DNA of 22,488 nt from Actinomortierella ambigua (GCA_016098155.1 JAAAJB010000566.1:1-22488), one strand, 5' to 3'. Counted from the stretch's first letter, positions 10,395 to 21,347 are shown. The notes: generated by a model not told the origin, from the letters alone. Made by a program: numbers and translations.

Positions 10395-10400
10395 TATATA
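10395..10400 (-). promoter_or_regulatory. TATA-like element of RAD21
   Basis: TATATA, inside a longer A/T stretch, lies 64 nt upstream of the RAD21 ATG and beyond the CGCGAAA motif. The sequence is a palindrome, so strand is assigned from the gene next to it. Confidence 0.35.
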
Positions 10401-10908
10401 AAAGAAGAGTGCTCGAATAGATAAGACTGTGTGTGTGGGTAATTGTCCAAAAGGATGATTTGGATTGCGAGGTGGATGAAGATGCACTGGGTGGATAGAG
10501 GAAGAAAGAATGGGGGGTATCGAGGAAATGCAATTCCTGCGAAAGGGTAATTTGATGGGTGAGAGAGATGAGTTGAGTGGCACACAAACAAAAAGAGAGG
10601 GACGCCGGTCGGTTGACGACAGTGACTGTGATTTTGTATCACGAACCATCAAATTAGACATTATTGCATATGAACACTCATTGTTGAAAGGATAAAAGTA
10701 CAAGAAAACTGTCTACCCATTATTTAAGAACAAAATAAAAAGAATGAAACAAAGAGAAAAGAAAGAAAGAAAGAAAGAGGAGAGACGTCTGTTTTGTCTG
10801 TTTTGTCTGTGGTGTGTGTGTAGTCTTGTTGGATCATCTTCCACTTTTTCATCCTTCTCTCTCCTTTGTCTTCTCAACATCTCCTCCTATCCCCCTTGCT
10901 TCCTCCCG

Positions 10909-13900
10909 TCACCGATACCGACGATCTCGGCTGCGGCTTCGGCTTCGGCTCCGGCTACGGTCGCGGCTACGGTCGCGACTGCGATCACGTCCTCCTCGAC
11001 GACCCTCACGATCCCGGTCGCGTTCTCGGCTACGATCGTGGCTCCGGTCTCGACGACGGTCACGTTCCCGGTCGCGGTCGCGGCTACGGTCGTCCCGGTT
11101 GCTATTGTTGTTGTTGTTGTTGTTGCCGCTGCTGCTATTGCCGTTGTTGTTGTTGTTGTTATCACGACTGCTGCGATCCTGATCCCGATCCCGATCCCTG
11201 CCCCGTTCGCGGTGGTCTCGACGGTCTCGGTCTCGGTCTCGATCTCGGTCGCGGTCGCGGTCCCGTTCCCGTTCACGATCACGATCTCGGTCGCGTTCTC
11301 GGCTACGATCGCGGCTCCGGTCTCGGCGACGGTCACGATCCCGGTCACGACTCCGGTCTCGGCTGCGACTGCGCTCCCGTCGGTCATAGGACCGCTCGCG
11401 TCGGCGCTTGCCATGGTCACCTTGGTCCTTGGATCGTGACCGTCCATGCTCTCCATCGGGCTCGCCCACTGGACGACCGCTGCCACTGCTCTCCTTGTTG
11501 CCTCCCACTACATTGGCCGATGCATCAGTAGCAGCACCATTCGCCACTGTGGTCGACGACGAAGATCCTGGAGACGACAGTGAACTTGTGGGCGAGTCAA
11601 TAGCATTGCCGAGATCCTTTGTAGTAATAGTGCCGGTAGTAACAACAGTGGGAGCAGCAGTAGCAACAACAGTAGCGACTTCTTCACCACCACCACCGCC
11701 AGTGTTGCGCCGCTTACTAGGTCGATCCTCGTCCTCATCTTCATCCTCGGATCGACTCCGCGTCCGCGAGCTACGTTCCTTGGCTGAAGAATCCTTACGT
11801 TCCAGATCGTCCTCGGACATGCTTCGCCGCGGTGACGATGGCCGACGCTTACCAATAGTACTGCTGGAGCCCGTCGTCGTTCCTTCACCGCCACCACCAC
11901 CATTCGGTGTATCGTGCGATGGGCGACGGTGCCGGTGGTCTCCGCTACCGCTACCACGTTCACGATCCACATGCCGATGGTCGCTTCCACGATCACGATC
12001 ACGGTCCCGGTCGCGCTCACGGTCACGTTCACGATCCCGTTCTCGGTCACGGTCTCGATCCCGCTCTCGCTCTCGGTCGCGGCTGCCGCGTTGTTCCCGC
12101 TCTCGGTCCCGCTCTCGCTCGCGTTCTCGTTCACGGTCACGACCACCACTACCACCATGTTCGCGCTCACGATCACGCTCGCCACGGTGGTGGCCAGCGT
12201 GACGGCTTCGCTGTGGGCTCACGTCTTCATCGCCACGGGTGGTGGTGGTGCCGGCGGCGGCAGCTCTTGAACGGTGATGACCATTCGACTCGCCTCCTTC
12301 ACGGCCAGCACCACCACTGGCGCCAGCACCTGCCTGCTGTTTGGCGGAGGACGATCCTTTGCCGCTGCCACCACCATCTCCACCGACGGCACTACTACCA
12401 GCATCGATCGGGCTCTTTACAGCCCCACCCGAAGACGCCAACGCCTGTGCATTCTTCAACTCTTCGTAGCCTTTACGCAGGTCCTGATAATGGATCGCAC
12501 TCGGGAACATCTTGCCGGCAAACGTCCAGAGCTGCTTCGACAGACGCTCACGCTCACGCTCCGACCGTCGTCTTGTTCCTCCAGACGACGACGACGAGGC
12601 CTTGGCTGACGCTGAAGATGTCGATGGCGACGACTTGCCCTCAATGACCCGTTCAATCTCGCGACCGATCCGGTTCAAGCACTCGCCAATCACCTGAGGA
12701 TCCACCGACTTCTTGGCCGAGTCGCGGATCGTTCTCAGGTCCGACCGCACAACCCGCAACAGCTCCTTGCTGCTCACCATCGTCGCCTCCTGTGGGCCTA
12801 CCGACGACGCATCCTCTGAATCAGACCCATGGCGCGGCGTTGACGTTGTTGTTGTTGTCGCCGTACGTCGCGAGTTGCGTGACCGACTCGCTCCACTGCT
12901 GGATTTCAAGGCAACTGGGGACGAAGGCTTGGACGATCGATGGCTACCATGGTTGCTATGTGCGTCACGACCAGCGCCACCACCGGCACCACCGGCCTTC
13001 TTCGACCCAGAAGGCGACGCAGCCGACCCAGAGGCCGCAGCGGCCGCGGCAGCAGCGCTTGTCTTGCGCAAAAGCTTGTCCCGTTCCGACTCGCGCAGCA
13101 CCTTGAGCAAGTACTCGCCGCGTCGGACCAGATGCAGAGCCTTTGGGATCTTCTTGACATCGCCCGCATCCGACAAGAAAAACTTCTTTTGCAGACCCAA
13201 GTCCGTATCGTCCTGGATCTTGTCCCACGCGCCAAAGCCATGCTTGAAGATGCCCACAACCAACATCGCGTCCTCCTTTTGACCCCACGAACAGGTCCAG
13301 TTCATCACGGGCTTGAGCGGCACATTCATCCGGAACTTGCTCACATCCGCACCCTTGAGCCGCTTGTTCATCGCCCGCAAATCCTTCATCCGCAGGATCA
13401 TCTGGCCCGCATTCATCTTCTCCAGCTCCTTGTACGTGAACAGCACCGCTTTGGCGTTCTTGCGCGCATACGGCTGATCATCATCGTCAAACAGCTCATC
13501 CAAGTACGAGTCATGCGGCACTCCCAGCGCATCCTCGCAAGCATGGATCAGCTCGTTCGCCTCCTTCTTGATCACGTCTTCCTCCTTATCCTCCAACTCG
13601 GCCTCGGCCACCACATCCTGGTACCGGTCCGCCACAATGCCAAACTTGAGCATGCCACGCGCCAGCGCTCGCTGATCCTTGGTGTTGAGTTCTGAAGGGT
13701 CCAGCCCAGAGCCTCGCTTCTTTCTCTGGCCTCCGCTGCCATTGCCACTACCGGGAGCACCACCGGCCACACCACCTCCACTGCCATTGCCACCGCCGCT
13801 ATTATTGGACACCTTGCGCTTCTTCCTCCGGCCCTCCTCCTCGGGCTCTGGCGAAGCGGACGTGTTGCGGCCCTCGGCATACGAGACACGGCTGCGGTTT

Positions 13901-16900
13901 CGGGGCGTGTAGAGCTGTTCCTCGACCTTTGCGCGTTCCTCGGCCTCAAAGCGCTCGCGCTCCTCGGCCGGGATGATCTCCTCCCACGACATGTCGCCGG
14001 CACCAAAATCGGCATACTGGAACTGGCTCAAAAACTCTTCACCACCGGCCATGTTGACCGACGGAGCGTCCGCTGTATCATGGTCTTCGGCACGGGCCAA
14101 GATCTCGTCCAGATCCATCTCGTCCAGCTTCTTGTTGTTGTTGCTGTCCGTCTGCTGAAACATGTTTTGGGCGCCAAACTTTAGAATCGCCGACAGCTCC
14201 TCCTTGGAGAACCCAGTCGACGTCTCCGCCGCCTTCTTCTGCTGCAGAATCTCCAAGCCCGACGTGTCCATCTGCTTGATGATACAGTACTCGAGCACCA
14301 TCTTGCGCTTCGCCCGCTCGATAATGTCCTCTTCGATCGTGTCCTTGGACACGAACCGGTACACATTCACCGTATTCTTCTGCCCGATTCGGTGCGCGCG
14401 CGCCATCGCCTGCAGATCGTTCTGTGGATTCCAGTCCGAGTCAAAGATGATCACCGTGTCGGCCGTCTCCAGGTTGATGCCCAACCCACCAGCGCGCGTC
14501 GACAGCAAAAACACGAAATCAATCGAGTTTGGTGCATTGAAATGTTCAATCGACCGCTTGCGCGCCTCGGACCCGACACTGCCGTCCAGCCGCTGGAAGG
14601 CAAATCCGCGCAGCGTCAGGTAATCGGTCATGATATCCAGCATGCGCACCATTTGCGAGAAGATTAACACGCGATGCCCGTCCTTCTTCAGCTTTGTCAG
14701 CAGCTTGTCCAACAGCACCATCTTGCCACTCGACATGATCATCCCGCGCAGCTGTTCCTCACGTCGGTCCGACACAATCTCTGCATTCGGAAATAAGAAC
14801 GGGTGGTTGCTGGCCTTCTTCAGCTCCATCGCCACATTCAACAGACTCAACTGACCATGGCCCGACATGCCCTTGTTCAACGCCGCAAAGTTCTTTGTCA
14901 GGATGTTCTTGTAGTAGTGCGTCTGCAGCGCCGACAGCTCCACGCGCAGGATGCGCTCCGTCTTCTTTGGCAGCGATTTCTCCACGTCCTTCTTCAGCCG
15001 TCGAAGCATGTAGGGCTTCAAACTCTCGTGGAGGTCTCGGATCTTGGCCTCTTGCTCAGCATCGCCCATCTCAATCTCGAAATCGTCGTCCGTAAACTTG
15101 TCCGGCATCAGGAAATGACACAGCGCAATCAACTCCTTGACACTGTTCTGTAACGGCGTACCCGTGATCAACAACCGATTCGTCGTGTGGAAATCCTTCA
15201 ACGTCTCGTGCAGCTGCGATTGCTTGTTCTTCAACCGATGAGCTTCGTCAATGGCCAGATACGTCCACTTGATCTTGTCCAACTCTGCGCGGTCCATGCG
15301 CACCAGCTCGAACGTTGTCAGCAACACGTTGAACCGGATCTTGGTCGTCGACCCCTTTTGGTAAAACTCATAGTCGCGGATTGTCTGCCGACTCGCCGCA
15401 TCACCAATGTACACAATCAGGTTCAGATCCGGTGCCCACCGCTCAAACTCGCGTTGCCACGATCCGATCGTCGACAGCGGGACCACGACCAGATACGGTC
15501 CATACAGGTTGTGCGTGTGGAACAAGAACGAAATGATCGAGATCGACTGCACCGTTTTGCCCAGTCCCATCTCGTCTGCCAAAATACCATTCTCATCCCG
15601 TGACCACAGCCGCGACATCCAGTTCAGACCCGTCAGCTGATAATCGCGCAATTGCCCTCCGGCCAAATACTCGGGTTGGGTCAACATGCGCTTGAACGGT
15701 GGCCGTTGACCCCTGGGGTAGATCGCCGTCCGGTACGGCACCTTTTGACTGGATTCGCGGTCCAAAAACGCATCAATCTCTGGTTGGTGGTGTTCCGCAA
15801 TCACTTCCTCGGTCTCCCACGTCGCGGCCGAGTACGGTAATCGAAGCCACTTGCAAAAGTACTCGCTCTCGCCACTACCATCGCCCGTCCGCGATGCAAT
15901 CACGCGCTCCACTGTCCGGTAGTCCTTGAGCTCGTCCCGCATCAGCTCGCGGTTCACGTCCGATTGCTCAATCTCCTCGCGCATCGAGTTCGGGTCCGAC
16001 TTGAGCTGGATTTCCGGATATACAAATCTTTGGATGTAGCTGTCCACCTTCTTTGCGCCCTTGTATTGCTTCAGGTCACTGTAGGTCTCCCAGGTATTAT
16101 GAAGGTGGCTCTTGCCCTTCCACTTGATCAGGTACTCTAGATTATGCCGAGGCTCATCTTGCTCGTCATCCTCTGTTGTTGTCAGAAGAGAGGGAGTGTG
16201 TGTGTGATAGAGGAAGAGAAGAGAAAGAAGTGTACAGAAAAGAAAAAAAAAAAGATGTACACCATTTTTTTTGTATTTGCGTGTGCATGTTTTTAGCCAG
16301 CTTGACCACACAGCTGTTTCCATTCAACCATGTATAAACAATAATAAAAAAATACAATATGCAACTCATCTACTTCCTCTCGACGCAAAAAACGTCTTTC
16401 TTCTGCTCTTACCTGCACCCTCCAGGCGCTTAAAATCGTGGATGCTCTCAATGACTTCGCCTTCGTCTTCTGGTACAGCTTGGGCTTGGTAGGCAGGCAG
16501 TTTGTCGTCATCATCACTCGAACTGATACCCCAGTCGTTATCGTCCTCATTGTAGTTGACCTGGCCGCCTCTGGACGAATATCGTGCTCCAGATTCATTA
16601 TCGCCATTTTTGCCTAAAGATCACAATCAGATGTTATATCTGAGATTAGATTCCAACTGATATCTTATCCGGTGCATCCTTCCAGAAATAACAACAATAA
16701 CAAGAGCAGCAAAAAGAGACGTTACTGGGTCGCTTGGTCCTTCGCCTCCGGCTTCCAGAGGAGCGTTTCCGTGCACGGCCCCACTCTTCATCCGAATCGC
16801 TCTCTGACGATGGCGTTTGCCGAGGGGTGTTGCGTTTACTAGAGCGTTCACTCGATGCTTGCCGATCTAAAGAAGAGAGAAGGAAAAACGCACAAAAGGT

Positions 16901-18475
16901 TAAAACATAAAGAAAATGGTACTAAAGGGGTGGTATAGGTATGTATGTGGGAGGGGTTAGGGAACGGGGTTGTTGACTTTTGATGGAGAGGTGGATCCAA
17001 CACATACTTCGTTTAGCTGGAGGTTTGCTGCCCTTCTTCTTGGAGCCGTGCGACTTGCGCTTTCGACTGCCATAGCTAAAGTCACTGTCGCTGTCTTCCG
17101 ACTCTTCTTCAGGCGTGGCAGAGTCTGAATCATCGTTGAATTCGCTCTAAAAAGAATGAAAAGAATATAGAGACCAATGTCAGGAATAAGACGTATAGAG
17201 AAAAGCAAGCATTGCCTTCCCCCCCCCCTTCTTGAACATTGGTTCCTGGACATTTCTTTCTTTTTCTTACCTCGTCTTCCTCCATGGCATCATCGTCATC
17301 GTCGTCATCATCGTCGTGGACAACTTTCCGCGTCGAGCTACGCTCTGATCGTCGAAGATCATATAGGTCGGCATCAAGATTCTTAAACTCGTCCTTCCGA
17401 GTCCGAGGGACTTTACCACCTTTTTGGGGATGTCCCTTCCCGTTGACTTCTGTAAAGCTGTCGTCCGAGTTGTCGTCCGAGTTGTCATCGTCGTCGTCGC
17501 TATCGTCGTCATTGTTGCCGGCCTTTTTGCCAGCATGGTTCAGAGATTGCTTGGTTCTTTGCTGCTGCTGTTGACGAGAGTCTTCATCCTGTGAAAAGCC
17601 ATCATCGCTGCCTGACGACGATCCATACGAGGAAGAAGCAGTTCCGTCCGAAGGTGTCACAGAGACTCGCCCCCGTCGCCGGTGGTTGGGTCTTGATGAC
17701 GGTTGGCGATCGTCCTCATAGGCAGAGGAATCTTGGGCTTAGTTTGTTGATTTTTTTTGCAAGAGAAGGGAGGATAAAAGAAGAAAAAGAGTTGAAGTCA
17801 GCAATAAAAACGCATTGGCCATGTTATTGTTGCGTGTATACGTCTTTAATCCACGAGAGCCAAAGAGTCAGCCATTCGTTCCCTTTCACAACTTGTGATC
17901 TCCTGTTGTATTCTCGACGCACAGAGAACGTGGCGTCCTTTTTGAGGGATGGGAAAGAAGGGACCGGGAATAATGCGATGCATTGGTAGGCATGGGGCCA
18001 AAAAAAAAAGCTGTCAAGTTGTCGAGTTGGGATACGGTTGATGGGGTGGGAAGAAAGAAAAGGAAACACCCAACAACACGAACAACGACAGGAATCGAAA
18101 CGACGGCTATTGCAAATCCGCTTTGGGCATCAAGGTGATAAAACAAGAGGAGGACAGAGAAGAGGCCCTCAAACACGCCTGCGACCCCCCACCGTCCTCC
18201 TTCTCCTGCCTGCCCCCCTCCTCCTCCTCCCAGCCACGGCGGGAGGACGATGATCCCTTGCCGGGATGTGCATGGGAGAATGGTCTATGGGTATTGATCG
18301 TGATGGGTGGGTCATCTCCAAGACAATGTGGGGGGGAGGAAGGGGTAGGGGGGATAATGCGCGACTTGAGAGCATCGTCATCACTGTCCATGGTGTGGAT
18401 CGCATGGAGCGAGTACATGGTTGTGTGATGTGTGTTGTGCGGGAGAGGGGGAGAGTGATTGCACTTACAATCCAT
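10909..18475 (-). CDS. CHD1: CHD1 chromodomain-helicase-DNA-binding remodeller, six exons
   Basis: Snf2-family ATPase that slides and spaces nucleosomes in transcribed chromatin. Exons: 18475-18469 (7 nt), 17737-17271, 17146-17008, 16866-16726, 16613-16413, 16172-10909, giving 2072 residues. All phases match. Residues 1-300 are acidic/Ser-rich with basic clusters. The double chromodomain spans about 304-370 (EYLIKWKGKSHLHNTWE) and 399-460 (YFCKWLRLPYSAATWE). The ATPase has Walker A GLGKT (521-525), DEAH (627-630), LLITGTPLQNS and ARAHRIGQ (about 910). A SANT-SLIDE DNA-binding module lies at about 1143-1357, and the CHD1 helical C-terminal domain (LSKQLWTFAGKMFPS) at about 1453-1563. The last 509 or so residues are disordered and rich in Arg with Asp/Glu/Ser, plus an Asn run. 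CHD1 is certain from the domain order. The first exon (ATG GAT T, good Kozak context, GTAAGT donor) is the least certain part, because only seven coding bases support it. Confidence 0.93.
11015..11346 (-). repeat. In-frame 59-bp direct duplication in the CHD1 tail
   Basis: Segments 11015-11073 and 11288-11346 are identical at 56 of 59 bases. Their offset is 273 bp, exactly 91 codons. Both encode an Arg/Asp/Glu/Ser segment of the CHD1 tail, and two of the three differences change a residue (His/Arg and Glu/Asp). An Asn-rich run with a GTT-type repeat at about 11100-11160 lies between them. Confidence 0.8.
17738..18468 (-). other. Long first intron of CHD1
   Basis: This 731-nt interval separates the proposed 7-nt first coding exon from exon 2. 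It starts with a consensus GTAAGT and ends at CTAAG. It is about three times longer than any other intron in the gene and contains a C/T-rich block (in the sense of the gene) at about 18180-18260. No coding sequence was recognised in it. The left boundary depends on the start-exon model. Confidence 0.5.
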
Positions 18476-19062
18476 GGCCAAAAGACAATTAGGCTGTGCC
18501 GAGCGATTCACTTGGAAAAAAAGTGTCGGTAGGCCAGCCGGGTTCCGGGTTCAGCAGGAAGGGGAAAGGGCACAAAGGTCTTGTTGGCTGACTAGGCTGC
18601 TAGGTAGTTGTAGTTGTGGACGTGTAGAGTGTGGTATTGTAGGTCGGTATGGGGGAGGGTAGGGTTGGTGGGGTGGGAGTGGTATGGAGGGAATGTCTTG
18701 TTCCTTTTGAATTCTTTTTTTTTTGTTCGCCGCAAGCCGACAAGATGAAAGAAGGGAGAAATCAAAACAAAAATGAGTAATCTCGACAGCAGTTCATCCC
18801 TCGGGATATTGGTGAAGGATCCCGTCGGTTGTGAATGGAGTGGGTGTGGTCTGATCCGATGGTGGAGCCAAAAAAGACGAAGAGAGCAATTCACGTCCAC
18901 AAACCAAACCCCGTCCGTCCAATTCTTAAGCGTTGGATGGTCCCTGAATGAACAAGAGAACGACAACGACAGGACCATAATAATAATAATAAAAACACAC
19001 ACCCCCCACACAGTTGTCGGTGGGGTGGTTGTAGCAAAGATGAGCCGGTGTCCAATCCTGTA

Positions 19063-19110
19063 CAGTGCAATGCAATGCAGTGCAGTCGAGTCGAGTGGTG
19101 CATCGATGCA
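19063..19110. repeat. Pentamer tandem repeats next to a 12-bp palindrome
   Basis: Successive 5-bp units of the forms TGCAA, TGCAG and TCGAG run from about 19065 to 19096. They are followed by the perfect palindrome TGCATCGATGCA at 19099-19110. It is probably slippage-derived simple sequence; no function is known. Confidence 0.5.
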
Positions 19111-19419
19111 TCTCATGGGGCGAAGAAGCGAGCATCGGAGACTTTAAAGTAGTGTGTGTGTGTGTATATGGAGGATAGCCAGCTAGGGCTGAGCAGAAGG
19201 AGACAGGTTGGAGAACGGCAGTTTCGGGGTTGCGCTAGCCGGTGGATGCAGAGTGGGATGAATTGAATGAGAATATACATACGGAGGTAGGAGAAGGATG
19301 AAGATAAAGTCGTGTCGCGTTGGCCCCCAAACCCGAGACTTCTTTTTTGAATGCAGCGACTTTCTTTTCCCAAGGAAGAAAAGAAGAAGAAGAGAAAGGA
19401 TTCAAAGTGGGATTCAGAC

Positions 19420-19455
19420 AAGAAGAAGAAGAAGAAGAAGAAAAAAAAAAAAAAA
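19420..19455. repeat. GAA microsatellite followed by an A15 run
   Basis: About seven GAA units run directly into fifteen A. It lies in the intergenic DNA beyond the START gene and next to CTTT and CT repeats at 19461-19498, giving a purine block beside a pyrimidine block. Confidence 0.85.
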
Positions 19456-19600
19456 GGCCCCATCTTTCTTTCTTTCTTTCGTTCTCTCTCTCTCTCTTTG
19501 GCTCATTCCCAAAAAGGGGAGAGAGAGACAGAATTATCGATAAGCCACCCAAAGACCCAGCAGCTTGTCTATCTGACTGAAATGATGGAGAGAGTTCCTT

Positions 19601-19606
19601 TTTATT
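19601..19606 (-). terminator. Poly(A) signal AATAAA of the START gene
   Basis: AATAAA on the minus strand, 70 nt beyond the stop codon at 19676 and just past the AAGG repeat, at a typical distance for a fungal cleavage signal. Confidence 0.55.
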
Positions 19607-19610
19607 GAAC

Positions 19611-19642
19611 AGGAAGGAAGGAAGGAAGGAAGGAAGGAAGGA
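19611..19642. repeat. AAGG microsatellite in the START-gene 3' UTR
   Basis: About eight uninterrupted AAGG units lie between the stop codon and the poly(A) signal of the START gene. In the transcript they appear as CCTT repeats. Length polymorphism between strains is likely. Confidence 0.85.
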
Positions 19643-19675
19643 GCAAGAAATAGCTGCTCCCCAAGGTCTTTTGTC

Positions 19676-20558
19676 TCAACCACAGACTGTGCCCGGCACA
19701 GGGGTAGAGGATGCATCCTTGTCCAGACCCACCCGCTTCTCATCCACCTTCTCCGCCGCATCCTTCTTCATCAAGCTGATCCCTGCGTCCCGGAGCGAGC
19801 TCAAGAAACCTACCGTGTAGTGCCCACCAGTTGCAGCAAAAGGGATGGGACATGAAAATGAAGAGTGAAGAGTGAGAGAGAGAGGCATGCCATCCAAGTA
19901 GGTCGCACACCAGCAAAACATGTATATTGTTATTCTGCATAAAACATTCGGATCGACACGCGTTGCTTTTCTTCTTCCATCTCTTCTCCTTACCAGGGAT
20001 ACCAGACTTTGCGGCCCAATTGACGACAGAGGTCGGGATATTGCCCTTGGGATCATCCCAGTAGAAAAAGACAATGTTGCAGCCATTTCCATCCTCCGTC
20101 GGGGTGACCACCAGATCCTGGCGGTACTGGTCGACTCGCACGGTCCCAGACTTTGCCGGGCAGGCCTTGTCCTCGACCGAGTGTCCGTTCATATAGATCA
20201 CCTTCCCCTCCTGAAACTCTTGTACCCGCAGGTCATAGACATAGTCTCGGTTCGACAGTGGCCACGGAAACTTGCTCACGTAATGGAATCGATCCTTCTT
20301 GTCCCCCAACGTCTTCCAGCCTCCCATATACTTGTCCCACGTCTGACGAAACTCGAGGTCCGTGTATGCCCTCATAAAGTACCGCGGTGGCACATCTGTA
20401 AACCCGCCGATCGCCTTGTACTCAAACAGCGCACTCCCCGGCACTGGCTTCCGAAACACCTTGAAGCCATTGCCTTCCGCAAACGACTGCCAGTTGGTCA
20501 GATCCGGAGTCTTGAGTTCGTCCAAGGATGCCTTGACTTGATCTTCAGAGAAAGGCAT
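19676..20558 (-). CDS. START-domain lipid-transfer protein, PCTP-like, two exons
   Basis: Predicted 232-residue soluble protein that is almost entirely one START domain (about residues 20-205), a helix-grip fold that carries a single lipid between membranes. Exons 20558-19994 and 19809-19676 join in phase 1 (CCTG, GTAAGG donor; GGTAG acceptor). The sequence follows the phosphatidylcholine transfer protein pattern: LFEYKAIGGFTDVPP, DLEFRQTWDKYMGGW, KFPWPLSNRDYVYDLRVQEF, GTVRVDQYRQDL, FFYWDDPKGNIP and VVNWAAKSGIPGFLSSLRDA. The conserved NWAAK-GIP-FL motif spans the splice junction and confirms the intron. There is no signal peptide or membrane segment. A charged tail of about 35 residues follows the domain. 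The lipid cargo cannot be read from sequence; phosphatidylcholine is the family precedent. An AATAAA lies 70 nt downstream, and a CT-rich leader (GA on the plus strand) precedes the ATG. Confidence 0.92.
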
Positions 20559-20970
20559 TGGAGGTTGGAGAGAGAGAGAAAGAAAGAATGAAAGAATGAG
20601 AGAGAGAGGGGGAGGGAGATAGAGAGAAAGAAAAAAGTATTGTGTGGTTGGTTGGTAGAAAAAGATTGCAGAGCAAAAAAGACTTTTTTGACTCTTTTTA
20701 AACTATTGTGCAGCCCAAGAAGAATGATGCAGGTCGCACAGGTGGCGAAAGCAGGAGCACTGAAAAACGCAAGTTGCAGGAAGGAAGGTGAAAGAGGGGG
20801 TAGGGGGCAGAGAGAGAGGTGGAGAGTGGGAGAGGGAGAGAATGAGCGAGTGAGAGTGGGTGAGTGAGTAAAAGAGAAAAGAAAGAGTGAGTGTGAGGGA
20901 ACGAAGAGAAAGGGGGGACAGACAAACAACAACATATTCAAGGTCCTCCCAAAATAGAGAGCACGAGTGA
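20559..20970. promoter_or_regulatory. Divergent intergenic region with GA tracts
   Basis: This region lies between the divergent START gene and the SH3-like locus. Purine repeats at about 20567-20640 touch the START ATG and read as a CT-rich leader in that gene. A second GA/GT-rich block lies at about 20780-20920. It should contain the START promoter. No gene is visible. Confidence 0.5.
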
Positions 20971-20977
20971 ATGACAA

Positions 20978-21005
20978 CTCAGCCAACGGCATTTGGTTGG
21001 CTGAG
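20978..21005. promoter_or_regulatory. Perfect 10-bp inverted repeat upstream of a TATA box
   Basis: CTCAGCCAAC at 20978-20987 and its exact reverse complement at 20996-21005 flank an 8-nt loop. The element ends 17 bp before TATATA. It may be a dimeric protein-binding site or a hairpin; which is not decidable from sequence. Confidence 0.5.
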
Positions 21006-21022
21006 CACATGCCTGTGCAAGC

Positions 21023-21028
21023 TATATA
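21023..21028 (+). promoter_or_regulatory. TATA box candidate for the SH3-like gene
   Basis: TATATA in the context GCTATATAGAG, followed by a CCAAT at 21034-21038. It lies about 320 nt upstream of the proposed start at 21348. The motif is clear; the assignment to that gene is inferred. Confidence 0.4.
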
Positions 21029-21347
21029 GAGGAGCCAATTGCGGAAGCATTTTGGCGATAGAACGCATCATTGTTCCCCGATGCACCAGCCAACGGTGCA
21101 AGACACGCATCAAACCTACATCTATCAGACAGCGGCATTCGTGGACGTGGTTCAACGAACCGATTGGTTTGTCGCGCCTATCGCCCGGCGATCCGAGCAT
21201 GTACTTGGAGGAGCAAAAGTCACGCATCTTTGACAACTATGAGAGGACGCTGCGAAGACCACAGAGTGGACTTGAGAGGCTGCTACAAGTGCGGTTGTTG
21301 CACAATGTTGCTGCGACACATGGTAAGGGAGATAGGAAAGAATGAAA

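Larger units (their letters stand above)
10332..10908. other. RAD21 promoter and CHD1 3' region
   Basis: This gap runs between the RAD21 start codon and the CHD1 stop, both on the minus strand. Near RAD21 it holds a TATA-like element and a CGCGAAA motif, listed separately. Near CHD1 it holds GAAA repeats (about 10753-10780) and a repeated CTGTTTTGT unit at about 10790-10810. No gene is visible. Confidence 0.5.
18476..19675. other. CHD1 promoter region and START-gene 3' region
   Basis: In this 1.2-kb gap I see no convincing gene or RNA on either strand. Open frames here lack family resemblance and are rich in translated simple repeats. Notable contents are pentamer repeats with a nearby 12-bp palindrome (19063-19110), an AAT run at about 18978-18992, a GT run at about 19152-19166, GAA and AAGG microsatellites, and a poly(A) signal of the START gene. 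The CHD1 promoter should be near 18476-18800. Confidence 0.5.

Noticed and set aside
10744..12202. Several long plus-strand open frames opposite the CHD1 tail
   Set aside because: The tail is built of 3- and 6-nt repeats that leave many frames open. The Val/Thr/Ala or Ser/Arg runs on the plus strand are translations of those repeats.
18592..19116. 174-codon minus-strand open frame between CHD1 and the START gene
   Set aside because: Its composition is irregular (Cys, His and Trp clusters, translated GT/AAT repeats), with no recognisable domain and no splice partners.
19957..19964. ACGCGT (MCB-like) motif
   Set aside because: It lies inside the START-gene intron, away from any start codon, and a six-base match is expected by chance.
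20971..21345. 124-codon plus-strand open frame upstream of the SH3-like gene
   Set aside because: Its 5' part contains the hairpin and TATA box. The 3' part looks somewhat protein-like (IFDNYERTLRRPQSGLERLL), and a GTAAGG follows it, but no acceptor joins it in frame to the SH3-like reading frame. It is left unassigned.
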